64,000 nucleotides of DNA from Hirsutella rhossiliensis (Eukaryota; Ascomycota; Sordariomycetes; Hypocreales; Ophiocordycipitaceae): positions 62,001 to 126,000 of the forward strand of contig NW_025408667.1 in NCBI RefSeq assembly GCF_020360975.1. Reading direction: 5' to 3'. Positions 22,330 through 35,958 of this stretch are shown piece after piece. The notes beneath the pieces are model-generated. The model did no database searches. It worked only from the letters and a program-made list of their open reading frames with translations, and was not told the origin of the DNA. The position numbers were made by a program, and so were the translations under genes. Positions within the stretch are counted from its first letter, which is position 1; each line of letters begins with the position of its first letter.

Positions 22330-23330
22330 CTCTTATTTAGTATAATACCGCGTTACTTTAAGTAATATTATAACTATTAATATACCTATATAGTAAGCTA
22401 GATTAACTAACGCTAGAGCTATTATATCGCCTTAGGATATAATACGCGTATTATTACCCTTAATATAAGGTATAGTTACTTAGGAATAAAGGAGGTAATA
22501 GATAAGTTAGGGACCTTAGAAAAGTAGTTAAACTAAAATAGCTAGGACTATTCGATAGTACTTATAGTACGCTTTAAGACTTTCTTACCTAACTTAAGGC
22601 CTACTACCGGTTTTACCCTACTAAACTCTCGGACCTAGTTAAAAAGGTACTCTATATAGGAAATTATTTATCTAAAATAGTACTCGCTTAGTTTAGACCT
22701 ATTATAAGGGATTTTCTTAATAACTAACTAGCGCGACGAGATAATAAGATAGATAAAGTCTTTATTAGTTTCTAAGGATTCGAAGAAGCTATTATAAAGG
22801 TATTTAAAATAACTAATAAGGAACGAGAAGCTAAATAGAAACTTCGAGAACTCTAATAAAGGATCTTAGTATTAAATTATACTACGAAGTTCTATTAAGT
22901 TACCTTAAAGCTTAATTAAGATAATAAACCTCTTATATTATAATTCTACGACGGGCTTAAAGAAGAAGTTAAGAATAAGCTTTATAAGGAAAATCGACCT
23001 AATAACCTCTTAAACTATATTATTATAGTAGTACGAATCGATAATAAATAGTATACGCGATACTAGGAAAAGAAATAAGGAAGAGGAAACTAGAACCCTT
23101 TCTATAAGAATAACTTTAACCGACGTACTAACTATAAAAAGAAGCGCGAAACTCCTATTACCTATACTTATATAACTAACCTAGGTAGGATAGATCTAAA
23201 TATAATATAAAAAAGTAAAGGAAAGTATTTTAATTATAGGAAACTTAGATATTACTTTAAAGAATATAGATAACCTTATAAGGAGAAGAAAACCTATAAA
23301 GTACTATCCTTAAAAGGTAAGAAATACTTA
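22330..23330 (+). pseudogene. gag: Gypsy-B gag
   Basis: The gene ends in a CCHC zinc knuckle at 23226-23267 in which all three Cys and the His now read Tyr (YFNY....Y....Y), each by a TGY to TAY or CAY to TAY change. The spacing C-X2-C-X4-H-X4-C is intact. Upstream the frame is rich in charged residues. No start codon is recoverable. Confidence 0.72.
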
Positions 23331-25468
23331 AACGCTATTAATAGATAGGAACTAAAGTATAAACTCCTTAGTTAGACTATATATTATAATAACGAATATA
23401 TAGTATACCTAAGCGATAAGAACGGTATTAGATAGTTCTTAAAGCTATTAAGGAAAACCCTTATAATAATATAATAAAGGGATCCTAGAATATAGAAATA
23501 AGTTAAATTTATAGAACTAGAATACTCTTATCTTAAAGGAGTTTCCTTAAACTAAATTAAAAAGAATAGTAAACGATTTTAGGAAGATATATAAAATAAA
23601 AATCGATAATAATAATAAGCAGTCTATAAATAATATAATAAAGAAGATATAGATATAGCCCTTATACTTACGAAACTTAGATAATAACTTAAAGAGGAAT
23701 AATAAAGTATCGATAATATAAGCTTTAAAGAATAAGAAATACCTAAAGAAATAAAAGATAAGAACGAACTTATACTACTACCCTCGCTATTAAGCGAAAA
23801 TACTACGATTAAAGAATACGCTCTATACTTTAAAGAATTTAAAGAAATACTTAAAGATAGAACCTAATAAATACCTTAAATTCTTATAGAAAACTAATAA
23901 GCTATATTAATTTAATATTAACCGGTAATATATAAAGGAGACTACGCTATAGCTATCGCTATAGTTAATACCCTTATAGCTCTATAACGAGAATAGTAAC
24001 TATAAAGAGAATTTAAAGACGATCTATAAATACTACTTACTTATAAGCACTATAAGTATATTTTATAGATATTATACGTCTACCTAGATTATATAATATA
24101 CTTTTAAACGAAGGTATAATATAATACTTTCTTAGTTAAGTTTAAAGGATAAGTACTTTTAAAGCCCTACTTAAGTATAGAACTAAACTACTAGAAAATC
24201 GATTAACGCTACTTAAATAACTAAGTTATATTATTAGAACCTAATTATAGTATGCTACTTAAATGCTATAATAATTATAGTTTATTAATAAGATATCTTT
24301 TAAAGATATATAAAATCTATAAATATATTAAAATAAAAGAATAGTATAGCGCTAGTTACTTTAAGGTATCTAAACTATTAATCTTTTAAAGGCTTATATA
24401 ATAAGTTAAATATAGTAAAGAAGATTATAACGAATATATATACCTAAACTATAGAGTTTATAAATATAAAAAGGTATAAGTATAGTATAAACGATATAAC
24501 GGTATACTAGAATATTATTAGTATTATATATAAAGGCTATAAGCTATATTTAACTAAGGAAAAATCGATATAGAAATACTATGCGAAAAATAGAAAGTTA
24601 TAGAAAGAAAACTTAACCTTTAATATAAAAACGAATAAAATTATAAAGTATAGTATATAATTAACTATAAAGTAGTATAATATAAATAATATAGCGTTAA
24701 GAAATAAGAAATCTTTAATTAGCTATAAGAAATTAGTCTCTTAAGCCCTAATATAATACTACGCGATAAAAATAAAAAGAAATAATATTAATAATAAATC
24801 GAAGAAGAATACTTAAATAAAATAAATAAGGACTAAGTAAAAAATAAGGTACGCTATCTAAAAAAGTACTATAAACTAGCACGATATAATAGGACCTAAG
24901 GACCCTATATATAGTAATAGTAAACTATAGTAACTAAATAGTATTAAATATCTAAATCGCGGGATATTATATATATATACTTTTAAATTATAGCGCGATA
25001 GGTAATTATATTTTACTTAAAGTCGTTAATCGTTATTAACTTATATAGAGATATAAGAAAGATCTATATAAACTTATAAATATTAAAGGAGAGGCCTTTA
25101 ACTATAATAATAGAATTATTAATATAGAGATTAATTACCTTAATATTAATATCTAGGGCTATAATAAATAAGTTAACTTTAATATTTTAGATATTAAAGA
25201 ATATAACCTTATATTAAGACTTCTATAGTTATAGGAAAGCAACCTACTAATTAACTAGAAAACTAGCTAGCTATATTAAAACGAAGATATAAGTTTCTAG
25301 GACTAGTAGATTTAAAAGAAAGTAAAATTTTATAATAATTTAGCTACTTAATAAGATAAAAGGGCTAACCGTTAAAGTAAATTATTATAGGCTTTAGCGA
25401 TATAAACGAAAATAATAACTAAACTAATAGATATAATAAAATCGATTAATAAGACCTATATACTAACT
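23330..25468 (+). pseudogene. pol: Gypsy-B gag-pol linker and protease
   Basis: The sequence is very AT-rich with few landmarks until about 24980-25010. There a block reads NYSAIGNYI, the probable remains of an aspartic protease D-S/T-G motif. It is followed by LDIKEYNLILRLL-like sequence near 25190-25230, the downstream protease motif of fungal Gypsy elements. Copia B interrupts it at 25474. Confidence 0.6.
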
Positions 25469-25473
25469 AATAT

Positions 25474-25935
25474 TATCGCGAAGCGTGGCCTAATTTCGTA
25501 GTTCTCGGAGATATCCCTTAGTACGAGGGACTAAGGAAGCTAAAAACACCTAGTATAGAAGAAGGAAGAAGGAGCTAAAAAGAGGTGCAGAAAGGAGGGT
25601 AGGGCTAAGGGAAGCAGAAGTAGCGATAGCTTCCTATAGAGGTAGCGAGAGATAAGACGGATAGCCGGCAACGGCTAGAAAGGAGGAAAACCGGTAAAAG
25701 CTCGGTAGTCGAAAGGACATTAGTAGCTTCAAGCAGGATCTTCTTTATTAATCGAGATGCTAGACGGGTATAAAGAGGGGCGTTAGATAAAGGAAAGAAG
25801 GACAATTAAGGCAATATAACAATCACTCCCTGCCGCAATTGCTGCCCTGTAAGAATCAAATCTCTGCCCTGCCTGTCCGACCTTACTTTAATTTTACCTT
25901 CGTGCATTTTTATACACTTCTGCATCTCTTCGAGA
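25474..25935 (+). repeat. 5' LTR of Copia B
   Basis: This 462-bp LTR is shortened by small deletions compared with the 485-bp 3' LTR. It starts TATCGCGAAGCG and ends TCGAGA, where other copies have CGCGAGA. Confidence 0.88.
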
Positions 25936-25952
25936 GTTATAAGCCTAGGAGG
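25936..25952 (+). promoter_or_regulatory. Primer-binding site of Copia B
   Basis: GTTATAAGCCTAGGAGG directly after the LTR is complementary, allowing for RIP changes, to the CAU anticodon arm of initiator tRNA-Met. Confidence 0.7.
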
Positions 25953-26059
25953 AATAGAATTCCTATACCTTCCGGCTGCCAAAGACACCTTACATCCTCG
26001 TAGCTTCCTTTTACCCTCTTACTAAAAGCCGATTTTTACCCGACTTTTCCCCTCTTCCG

Positions 26060-26990
26060 TAATAATAACGAAACCGACTCCTCTGCCGTCCCTACGGTCC
26101 AGGACGATTCTTATAGAGCCCTAAGATTAGGATAAGTAGGTAAAGGAGCTACGGGCTCGTGTAGACAGAACTATCTATAATTTGGTCTTCTCTAATAAGC
26201 AGGACCCTCTCGAGCCCCCTCTTCGTCCTAGGGCAACGGACTTTATAGAGGGAGCTTCCCTCTTCTCTAAGCTAACCTCTGCATAATAGAGAGCTTTTTC
26301 TACTACCTTAGGCGACTACGAGAGTCACCGAAAGGAATACCTCCACGAAACGAAGCTATTAACGGCTGCTCGTACGGCAATAACGGAATCCGTTAGTGCC
26401 GTAAAGCTAATCTCTCTTTAAGAGGAAGAGACTCCTAGGCAGTGGCTTTTAAAGCTCGAGACCTTAATAGCTCCCTCGAGAGGATATATAACTAACCGTA
26501 TTAGGAAGACCTATACGGCCTACCTAGGAGCTTTTTCTGCTAGGAACCTACTAGCTTCTTCGTGGCTAGCTAAGTAGGAAGAAATCCTCGAGGAAGCTAA
26601 CTAATACTTCCTTATAGCTCTCTTCCGCTAGTAGCTATGGATATATCTCTACTAATAAAGCCTATTAGTAACGGTTACTCGACTATCTTTCGAGAGGCTA
26701 GCCGGGAACTGACGAAGAGGCTGCTAGAGCAACAGCAAGTAGTCTTGTTCTTCGCGCCAGCACTCGACTCAGACGGCTCGACCTGCTGCCTAGTAGCTGC
26801 TGCAGCCCCTGTTACTGCGGCTCCCGCTGTTGCTGCTGCGGCTGGTGCTCCTTCGGCTCCTCCTCCTCGAGAGCCTTAACCCGTCTTTAACGGCTGCCCG
26901 GTCCCGGCTCCGCCTCTTGCTCCGGGCCCGGCCCGGTCCCGTTAGTTAGACCGGCCCGACTAGTCCCCTAATAGACCTTTCAGTCCGTTA
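26060..26990 (+). pseudogene. gag: Copia B gag
   Basis: This matches the gag of Copia C. The central part corresponds to ITESVSAVKLISL and the LKLETLIAP block. The 3' part contains an open 80-codon fragment (26637-26879) ending in an Ala/Pro-rich tail. That fragment is a piece of Gag shifted by indels, not a separate gene. Confidence 0.72.
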
Positions 26991-27884
26991 GTAGAAAATC
27001 AGGGAACTAGTCGAAATCGAACTCGTTAACATTAGCAATAAGGTAAAAAGGGGGGGTTTTTAAGCAGACCTTCCGGACCGGGACGAGGATTCCTCGAAGA
27101 AACGAACGAGGAGGAATCGACCTACCTGCTAAGTATGCAAAAAGCCCTATCGGCTAGAAGACTGCTAGCAGGTCTTCGAGGAAAACCGACCTAAAGGAAT
27201 CAACCCTTTAAAGAGGCTACGAGAAATAATATAACAGTCTCTTAAGGAGGACCCCTCGTTGCAGAAGAAGATAGACGAGATTCGGGTTGCTAAGAAATAG
27301 CAACTAAGAACGCCGCTACCCCTATTCGAGCCGCAAATTCAAGGAAAAATCGTTAGTATAGTAAATCCGGCCTTCGTCTTCCCTACGGATCAATAAGGCC
27401 AAGACCAACCGTTAGAGCCCTCCGACTATCCCCTACGAAAATCAGCTATCCTTAACTCTAGTGCTTCCCTCGATATCTATAATATACTCTTACGATTCCG
27501 GTCCTTTAAGAAGGCATAAAAGGAATATCTTATTGCCGGGGAATTAACCGTATAGATAGAGGGATACGGAAGGGTAAATTTCACGATAAAATTACCTAAT
27601 AGATCTATACGAATTCTTTAAAGAAAAAGGGTAGCTTTTTGCCCTCGATTTTTAACGAGCCTAATTTCCTTCTGCCTTCTTCGAGAGGAAGGAATCTTCT
27701 AAGATACGACGTCTAAGCCTACGAGGCTAGTCTAGAAGAATCAGACTATTAGGCTTATCGAGGAGAAATTCGGTTAATTTATTCTCGAATTCGACCTATC
27801 CTAGGAAGGAATCTATCGAGAAGTTAGCTTTCGCTAGGAGGAATAGGTCTACTATAAAGGACCTCTTCTAGCAGCCTAAGGAGA

Positions 27885-30800
27885 CGGTCTTTAGCACGCA
27901 CGACTTGGTCACCCGGGCCCCCTAGCTTTGTATAAGCTAGGCTAATAACAGGGCGTACGAATAAGGGGCCTAAAGACCGTCGAATGCAAATACTACGGCT
28001 AAGGGAAGACTAGGAGACGAATTTCTAGACGAACGCCTTTACGGCCGGACTAGCCGTATAAGGAAATTTAGGTCGACTAGACCGACGTCTCTAGGGATTA
28101 GGAAAGCTTCGTTAAGGTAATGTTTTTTATAGACGCCTTTTTAGGGATAGTTTTCCCCTATTTCTTATAGACCTACCTAAGTAAGTATAATTAGTCTGCC
28201 CTTCGGGACTTCGTTAACTAGATAAAATCCTACTTTAGCTACGAGGTAAAGAAGATACGGTCTAATAGAGAGCTATTTATAAAGGATATCTTAAATTAGC
28301 TTCGAAAAAGGGGCATTTTACCCCTCCCGTTAGCACCGAATACCTAGGCCTAAAACGGAGGGGCAGAAAGATTAGGGGGTGCTATAATAGAAAGGGCCCG
28401 TACGATAAGACTTACTATAAGGCTTCTATACGACCTTTAGAGGGAAGTCGTTAAGACCGCCTATTACCTTAGGAACCGGACCCTAAGGGACCCTAAGGAC
28501 CCTAAGGGACTAGACTAAGGAATAGACTAGAAATCCCCCTTCGAGCTCTTTACGAAGAAGAGGGCCTCGCTAGCCTACCTTCGTGCCTACGGCTATAAGG
28601 CATACGTAATAACTGCCGATATATAGCTAAAAAGGAAGAAGAAAAGAAAGCTTAATCTAAGAGCCTTTATTAGTTACCTCGTTAGTTATAATTCTATAAA
28701 TATCTTCCGGATATAGATTCCTCTTTTATAGAAGGTTATTTTAACTAGGGATATATTTTTCGACGAATCTAGCTTCTTCGACGGAAAGAGGGATTAATAG
28801 CCCCTCTTACTCTTATAACGTTAGCTAATTTAAAAGATCTAAATCCCCCCTTCTTAATAGTCTTAAGAAGAGGCCCTAGACAAGGAAATAGAAGAAGAAA
28901 CCGACGTCGAAGTAGTTAAGGATAACGCCGACTTTAAAGAAGAAAAAGAGGAAGCTGCTAGATTAGATAATCTAGACGAAGAAGGAGACTATAGGAAAGC
29001 GGTAGAGCTAGAATACGCCTACCTACCTACGCCTCCTCCTACGTAAGAAGATCTAGAAGCAGCTTTTTTAGTTAGTCTTCCCGTCTCGACCCCTAAGGGG
29101 GTAGGAAAGGCACCTCTCTTAAAGGATTACCCGGCTGCCTTTTTATCCCTACTTCGAGAAGCAAAGGAAGGTATAGGGCCCGATACGAAAGAAGACTAGT
29201 TTCTCCCCTATTTCGATCGATTTTCCGACTTCTACCTAACGCTAATAGAAGACGGTTCCCACGGAGCGTTTATAGCAGGCCGGCTTTTTAAGCCTCTATT
29301 AGCAAGGAAGGTATATAAAAGAGACCTCCTAGACCTACTAGTAAACTAGAAGCAGCTAGAAACACCCCTTTAGAGACTAGTTTTTCTAGGCTCAGAAAGA
29401 CCACTTAGCCTTATACGAGGAGATAGGTCTTTCGAAGAGGTCCTTAAGAAAAGGGAAGAGGAAAATAGGTCCTTAGCTATAAGTAGGTCTTTATCTATAA
29501 GACTAACAAACACGGCTTCCTTTAGAAGTATAAAGCCCGGCTAGTTATCTACGGGAATTAATAGGAAAAAGGGGATCTACCTACTAGGGCAACTACCCTA
29601 GTAGGGATGTCTTTTCGGACCCTTATAGCTATAGTAGCAGAATTCGACCTTAAACTCGATTAGATAGATATAGTTAACGCCTTTATTAACTGCCTACTCG
29701 AGGAAGAAGAAGTTATCTATATACGACTTCCTCTTAGTTTCTAATAACTAGGAAAGGTTCTATAGCTTAGGAAAGCTCTATACGGACTACGAAGATCACC
29801 CCTTCTTTAGCAACAGCATTTAATAGGTTCCCTCGAAGCCCTAGGCTTTAAGAAAGTCCCTTAGGAACCATATATAATATAGAAGGGTAAAATCACGGTC
29901 TTCTTCTACGTCGACGATATTATCTAGGCCTACCTAAAAGAGGAAGAGGCTGCTGCTAGGGAGGCTATACGAGGCCTGCAATAAAGGTATAAGATAACTA
30001 GGCTAAGGGAGCTAAAGTAGTTCCTAGGATACGAATCCTTCGGAATAGGTCCTAACGGACTATCTAGCTTACCTAAGACGCCTATATCGATAAGGTCGCT
30101 TATAAATTCCTCCCTAATTCCCTCGATAAGAAGCTTCCCTCTACGCCTATATTAGACGAAGAGCTTTTGCCTAATCCGTCCTTTTAAGCTAGGGAGTAAG
30201 AGAAATACTAATATTAATAGAAGGTAGGCTCCTGCTTTTTAGCTATTTCTACTAAACCGGATATCTCTTTACGGTCTCCCGGCTAGCTAGGCATAACTAG
30301 AATCCTAGCCCTAGGCATTAAGAAGCAGTAGATAGAGCTATCCTTTATCTCTATTTAACGAGATTATATAGTCTGCGCCTAGGAGGGCAGGGAAGGAAAT
30401 AAGCTGCCGAAATCTTCCTTTATTCGAGCGATTCGTCCTTTACGGACAATTCCTTAGATAGAAAGAGCTTATAAGGGTATATTATATCCCTTTTTAGAGG
30501 AACTATTGCTTAGAGAGCTTCGAAATAAGCCACCGTTATAACTTTAAGTATAGAGGCAGAGCTACTAGCTCTTTTAGAAGCGTTAAAAGAAGCGATTTTC
30601 CTTAGCCGGCTGCTAATATCGTTGCGACTATAAATTCCGTCCCCGTTAGCTATAGAATGCGATAATACGTAGACTATACGGATTCTTACGAAGGAAAACA
30701 GCAAGCTATCGACCCGGCTACGGTATATCGATATTTACTAGTATTAGTTACGCTAAGAGGTCTAAAGGGGACTTATTTCCTCCGTTAGGTTCTAACGGCA

Positions 30801-30960
30801 TTAATAAAAGCCGACGGTCTTACGAAGCCCCTGCTAAAGTAGAAGCTAGCTATCTTTTTATAGTAAATAGGGCTAGAAGACGTTCGAGAGAAGCTATCCT
30901 TAGAGGCCCGCCTTAAGAGTCTACGAGAGGAGCTAATAGCCCGTACGAGAAGGTAACGTC
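27885..30960 (+). pseudogene. pol: Copia B pol: integrase, RT, RNase H
   Basis: The HHCC region of integrase at about 27890-28000 reads HARLGHPGP followed by the CKYYG remains of a C-X2-C pair. The integrase core runs to about 28340. A block equivalent to GYLVGYNS starts near 28668, RT covers about 29590-30060 and RNase H about 30510-30960. Stops and indels are scattered throughout. Confidence 0.8.
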
Positions 30961-31227
30961 TATAGCCGAAGAAAAGGAAGAGGCCTAGAGGGCCCCCTAT
31001 TTTAATTAGGTTTTTCCCTTCTAAGAAGGCCCCCTCTTCTTATAGGACTTTCCCCTCTTTAGGCCCCTTTTCCTTAAGTAGGTCTAAAAGAGCCTAGGAA
31101 CCCGAAAGGGCCCCTACTTTCCTCGAGTAAAGGGAGAAGTATAGAGCTAAGAACCTCCTCTATACGCTTACTAGCCCGAAGCCGTATTAGCTATGCCCTT
31201 AAGGGGCAGGCTATAGCTAAGGGGGTG

Positions 31228-31712
31228 TGTCGCGAAGCGTGGCCTAATTTCGTAGTTCTCGGAGATATCCCTTAGCACGAGGGACTAAGGAAGCTAAAAA
31301 CACCCGGTATAAAAGAAGGAAGAAGGAGCTAAAAAGAGGTATAGAAAGGAGGGTAGGGGCATAAGGGGAAGCAGAAGTAGCGATGGCTTCCTATAGAGGT
31401 AGCGAGAGATAAGACGGATGGGCCGGCAACGGCTAGAAAGGAGGGGAAAAACCGGCAAAAAGCTCGGTAGTCGAAAGGATATTAGTAGCTTCTTTAAGTA
31501 GGATCTTCTTTATTAATCGAGATACTAAACGGGTATAAAGAGGGGCGTTAGATAGAGGAAAGAAGGACAATTAAGGCAATATAATAATTACTCCCTTACC
31601 GCAATTGCTACTCCTATAAGAATTAAATCTCTCTGCCCTACCTATCCGACCCCTTACTTTTAATTTTACCTTTATGCATTTTTATGTACTTCTCGTATCT
31701 CTCTTCGCGAGA
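31228..31712 (+). repeat. 3' LTR of Copia B
   Basis: The LTR starts TGTCGCGAAGCG, one of the few unmutated TG ends in the window, after the polypurine tract AGCTAAGGGGGTG. It ends TTCGCGAGA. Confidence 0.9.
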
Positions 31713-31717
31713 AATAT

Positions 31718-34690
31718 AGCTATATAACCTAGTATCCGATATAATTAGGATAAAGGATATAATATAAAGGTTTAAAGAGTTATTACTACTTTAAGGAAAG
31801 ACCTTAAATAAATTAATAAAGAGCTTAAGTTAAGGGAAACTAGCTCTTAAAAGGAAGAATAAAGCTTATAAGATAGAATAAAGAATATCCCTTAGGAATA
31901 CCGGAAATATAATAAAATCTTTAAAGAAGAACTTAAGATAGGGTTACTTAAATATAGCTAATAGGACTATAAAATTTATCTTAAGGATAGAATAACGCTA
32001 ACGTTCTATAAGATCTATAACTTAAACGAAAAGTAACTATAAATACTACGCGACTACCTTAATAAGAATCTATAAAAGGGATATATATAAACGTTAATAT
32101 CTAAAGTAGGCTACCTAGTTATATTTATTCTAAAGAAAAATAGTAAGCTATAATTAGTTATTAACTATAGACGCTTAAACGATATTATAATAAAGGACCG
32201 AATACTTTTACCGCTTATATTAGAACTATAAGATCGACTATATAGTAAAAAATAGTTTATAGCTCTTAATCTTAAAGGCGACTATAACTTAATATATATA
32301 AAGAAGGGATATAAATAGATAATAGCTTTTAAAATAAAATTCGAATTATTTAAATATCTAGTAATACTATTTAGACTTATAAATATACTAGTTACCTTCT
32401 AATAGATAATTAATAATATCCTATATAAATACTTAGATATCTTTATAGTAGTATACCTAGATAAATTCTTAATCTTTTTAGATACCTTAGAAGAATATAA
32501 GGAATATATTTATAAGGTACTCCGCGTACCTTAGAATATAAAGCTACTAGTTAAACTAAAGAAAAGTAAGTTCTATATATAGGAAGTAGACTTCCTTAAA
32601 TATATAATCTTACTAAGAGAGATATAAATATAATAAGATAAAATTAACTTAGATAAAGAATAGTTAATTCTAAAGAACGTTAAGGATATATAAAGTTTCC
32701 TAGGATTTACGAACAACTACTAACAATTTACTAAAGATTTTAGAAAGATTATAGTACTACTATATAACTTAATAAAAAAGGAAAAAGGATTTATATAAGA
32801 CGACTAAGCTAGTAAAGCTTTCGAATATATTAAAACGATAATTTTATAAGAACTAGTCTTAACTACCTTTAATCTAAAACGATAAATCGAACTTAAAACT
32901 AATATATTAGACTTTACTCTAGGAGTATAAATCGGATAGAAAGATAATAAAGGAAGACTACGACTAATTATATTCTACTTAAAAAGCTATATAGCGTAGA
33001 TCTTAATTACCTTATCTACGATAAAGAATTCCTTATAATTATTTAAGCTTTTAAAGAGTTTTAATACTACCTTCTTAAAAGTAAGTATAAAGTTAAGGTC
33101 TATATAGATTATAAGAGTATCTTATACTTTATAATAATATAATAGTTAAACGGACGATAGATTTAATAGGCCGAATACTTATTAAAATTCGACTATAAAA
33201 TAATATATAGAAAAGGAATAAAATACGGTCGAGCTAATACCCTTAGTCGACGAAGTAACTATAATATAAGAGTACCTATAATAAAAGGATAGCTTCTAGA
33301 AATTAATAAAAATAGGACCTACTAGCAACGATAACTAAACGTAATATTTAAAATATAACCTAACGACTTAATATACTAAAAGATCCTAAAATAAATAAAA
33401 GAGTATAAAGTACTAAACGGATATAATATAGAATATTTAAAAGTTTTAATATATAAAATTAAAATCTAAATACTACTAGAATTATAAGATAAGGTTATAT
33501 AAGATATATATAAATATCTAATATATAGATACTAAGGAGTTTAAAGAATAATAAAATAGATTAAATAATAATATAACTTCCTATAGCTTAAAAAAGGGGT
33601 ATAATAAGTTATTAAAGAATATAAACTTTATATATAAAGTAAAGCTAAATAATATAAGCTATATAAAGAATTATAACCGCTACTAGTACTAAAGAAACTA
33701 TAGGATTTAATAGCTTTTAACTATATTATAAAGCTACTACTATTAAAAGAACCTATAACTAGCGTTATGTATAATAGTATATTTATTATTACTAATAAAC
33801 TAACGAAGTATAAATACTTCTTACTATATAAAGAAGTAAGTAACGTAGAGGAGCTAGTATATATATTCCTATAAACTATTATTAGTAATTATAGACTACT
33901 AAACGAGATTATCTTTAATAAAGGAAGTATATTTATAGCTAAGTTTTAGTAAGCTCTTATAGTATAATTAAGGACGAAATATAAGCTTAGTATAGCTTAT
34001 TACCTATAAATAGATAGATAAATAAAACGACTTAACTAGTCGCTTAAATAGTATTTATAATATTATATTAGCTATAAATAAAACGATTAAGTTAAATAGC
34101 TACTAATAGTATAACTAGCTTATAATAGCTTAGTTATATAAATAACTAAGCTCTTACTAGCATATACTAATTATAGATATAACCTAGAAGTATTTAAGGT
34201 TACTTAATAAAGACTATAAGTAGAACGAGCGATACTATAAGTAGATAAGCTATAAAAATTATATAAAGAAATATAATAAGAACTTTAATTTATTAAAGAA
34301 TAAATATCTACTTACTATAATCGGAAAGGATTATAGGGACTAATCTTTTAAGAGGGAGATATAGTATACCTTATATAATAAAATATTAAAATAAAAGATC
34401 TAAGTAATAAATTAGATTTTAAGAAACTTAGACTATTTAAGGTTAAGAAAACTATTTTAAAAGTTAACTACGAACTTTCGCTACTAATAATAATACGGAT
34501 ATACCTAATATTTTATATCTTATTATTAAAACTAGCGCTACGAAACGCTAAACTATAGGAAAAAATTAAAGTTAACGACGATAAAGAATATAAAGCTAAA
34601 TAAATACTAAATATAAAAGAATAAGGTTAGTAATAAGAATACCTTATTAAATAGAAAAGATATAGACTAAAGGAAAATACCTAGGAACTA
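31718..34690 (+). pseudogene. pol: Gypsy-B pol: RT, RNase H, integrase, chromodomain
   Basis: This continues Gypsy-B after Copia B. The RT has VINYRRLNDI (about 32155-32185), LNLKGDYNLI and FKYLVILFRLINI, the remains of F-YLVMPFGLTNAP (about 32343-32385), and YLDK for YLDD near 32454. An RNase H block is at about 32880-32940. Integrase has a zinc-binding region near 33520-33650 and a catalytic core with LNYIIKLLLLKEPI and TNKLTKYKYFL (about 33715-33830), then a NKGSIFIAKF block near 33920-33950. A chromodomain-like EYLIK-KRY-LKENT stretch at about 34635-34690 marks it as a chromovirus. Confidence 0.82.
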
Positions 34691-35474
34691 CTTAAGTACT
34701 TAACCTACTATAGTTCTCTACTCTAATAGTTCTACTAAGCGAACCCTTACTCGGAAATATAAGGTTACTAAGAATAGTATCTTAGTTTAATACGTCTAAG
34801 GTACTAAATAATTAAACCTCGCTAATAGTAATAGTTTCCTTATTTAATAAATAAACCGATTTATTTTAAGAAGAATATATTATACTCTCTTCTTTATTAA
34901 TAGCTTATATACCCCGCTAAAATAACCTACTACCTTAGTCCTTTAAGAAACGCTTTTATTTCCTAATCTAAGCTAAGCGAGCTATTACTTCCTTTAACGC
35001 TTCTTTTACTTTACGTTCGTTTAAATTAATCTTTTACTATTAATTTATAATATAACGAACTAAAAAAGAAGGAATATTAGTAAAAAGAATAATAAGGAAG
35101 GAAAGGGATAAAATAAATAGGCGGACGCTATATTATAACTATTATAAGAACGACCTATAAAGGTATATTTAAAATACTAATTAGAACGCTCGCTAACCTT
35201 ATAAGTTAAGCCTAACTAAAAATAATAATAGTAAGGTATAATTTTAATACTATAGATCTAAGTCTAAGATACTAGCTTTAGTTATTAACGCGATTTATTA
35301 AAATTATAAGAATAGGATTTTTAAATATAATTAAATATACTATTAGTAGTATATCTTAAAAGGATAAAGGAATAAGGAATAATATACTTACGTATAATAT
35401 AATAAAGGTATATTTATATATAGTAGCTAAGGTAGTAGGTCTTAAGGGTAAGACTAAAAGGAGGGGAGGTATCC
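34691..35474 (+). other. Gypsy-B 3' untranslated region and polypurine tract
   Basis: About 780 bp lie between the chromodomain and the 3' LTR with no frame I can support. It ends in the polypurine tract AAGGAGGGGAGGTATCC at the LTR border. Confidence 0.6.
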
Positions 35475-35958
35475 TATTATAACTATAGTTTAGCGAACTA
35501 TAGGGACTAGTATATTTTATAAGGATATATAATATAAGGAGTAAGGAATATTAAACGGACCGACGGGCTAATTAAGTTTAAAGCGATAGGTTACTTTAGC
35601 GCTTTAACGCTCTATAGCTAAGATCGTAGGATCGCTCTAGCGCTCTAGCGCTCCTAGGCGACGGGATTACTTAGTGCTCTCGGCGATCTAAGGAAGCTCT
35701 TAAGATATATAAGGGAGGAACGGAATACTCCTTTAAATAGATAGCTCGATAGCTTTTAATATTATAATTATTATAATCTCTATTACGATCTTATCTTTAA
35801 TTCTAATTACTTAATTACCTAGTTATAGTCTATAGTCTATAACCTCTAACTTATTAATAACGTAATATACTTATTATTACTTAGACTATACCTTATTATA
35901 TCTATTAATATAAACCCCTTAATAGGTTTATCCCTTAAGAATAATACTAGTCGTTATA
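35475..35958 (+). repeat. 3' LTR of Gypsy-B
   Basis: This uninterrupted 484-bp LTR runs from TATTATAACTATAG to AGTCGTTATA and is followed by the target duplication TTACT. Confidence 0.9.

Larger units (their letters stand above)
25474..31712 (+). mobile_element. Copia copy B, full length, moderately mutated
   Basis: The element is 6,239 bp and is bounded by the exact duplication AATAT (25469-25473 and 31713-31717). It carries both LTRs, the primer-binding site, gag, integrase, RT, RNase H and a polypurine tract. It keeps many CA and TG dinucleotides that copy A has lost. It also has many one- or two-base deletions relative to C (for example in the 5' LTR end and the gag low-complexity region), so frames are broken by indels as well as stops. 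Confidence 0.92.
21355..35958 (+). mobile_element. Gypsy-B, second chromovirus family, with two nested insertions
   Basis: The span is 14.6 kb, of which about 7.9 kb is the element itself. The rest is a solo Copia LTR inside its 5' LTR (21780-22256) and Copia copy B (25474-31712). It is distinct from Gypsy-A in its LTR (~484 bp), composition and domain sequences. Gag, protease, RT, RNase H, integrase and chromodomain remains are visible in order. RIP is extreme: the internal region is so AT-rich that even CpG is scarce. Confidence 0.88.

Noticed and set aside
30510..30704. Minus-strand 64-codon frame in Copia B
   Set aside because: It is antisense to RNase H of Copia B, where the plus strand carries the TEAELLA-type block.
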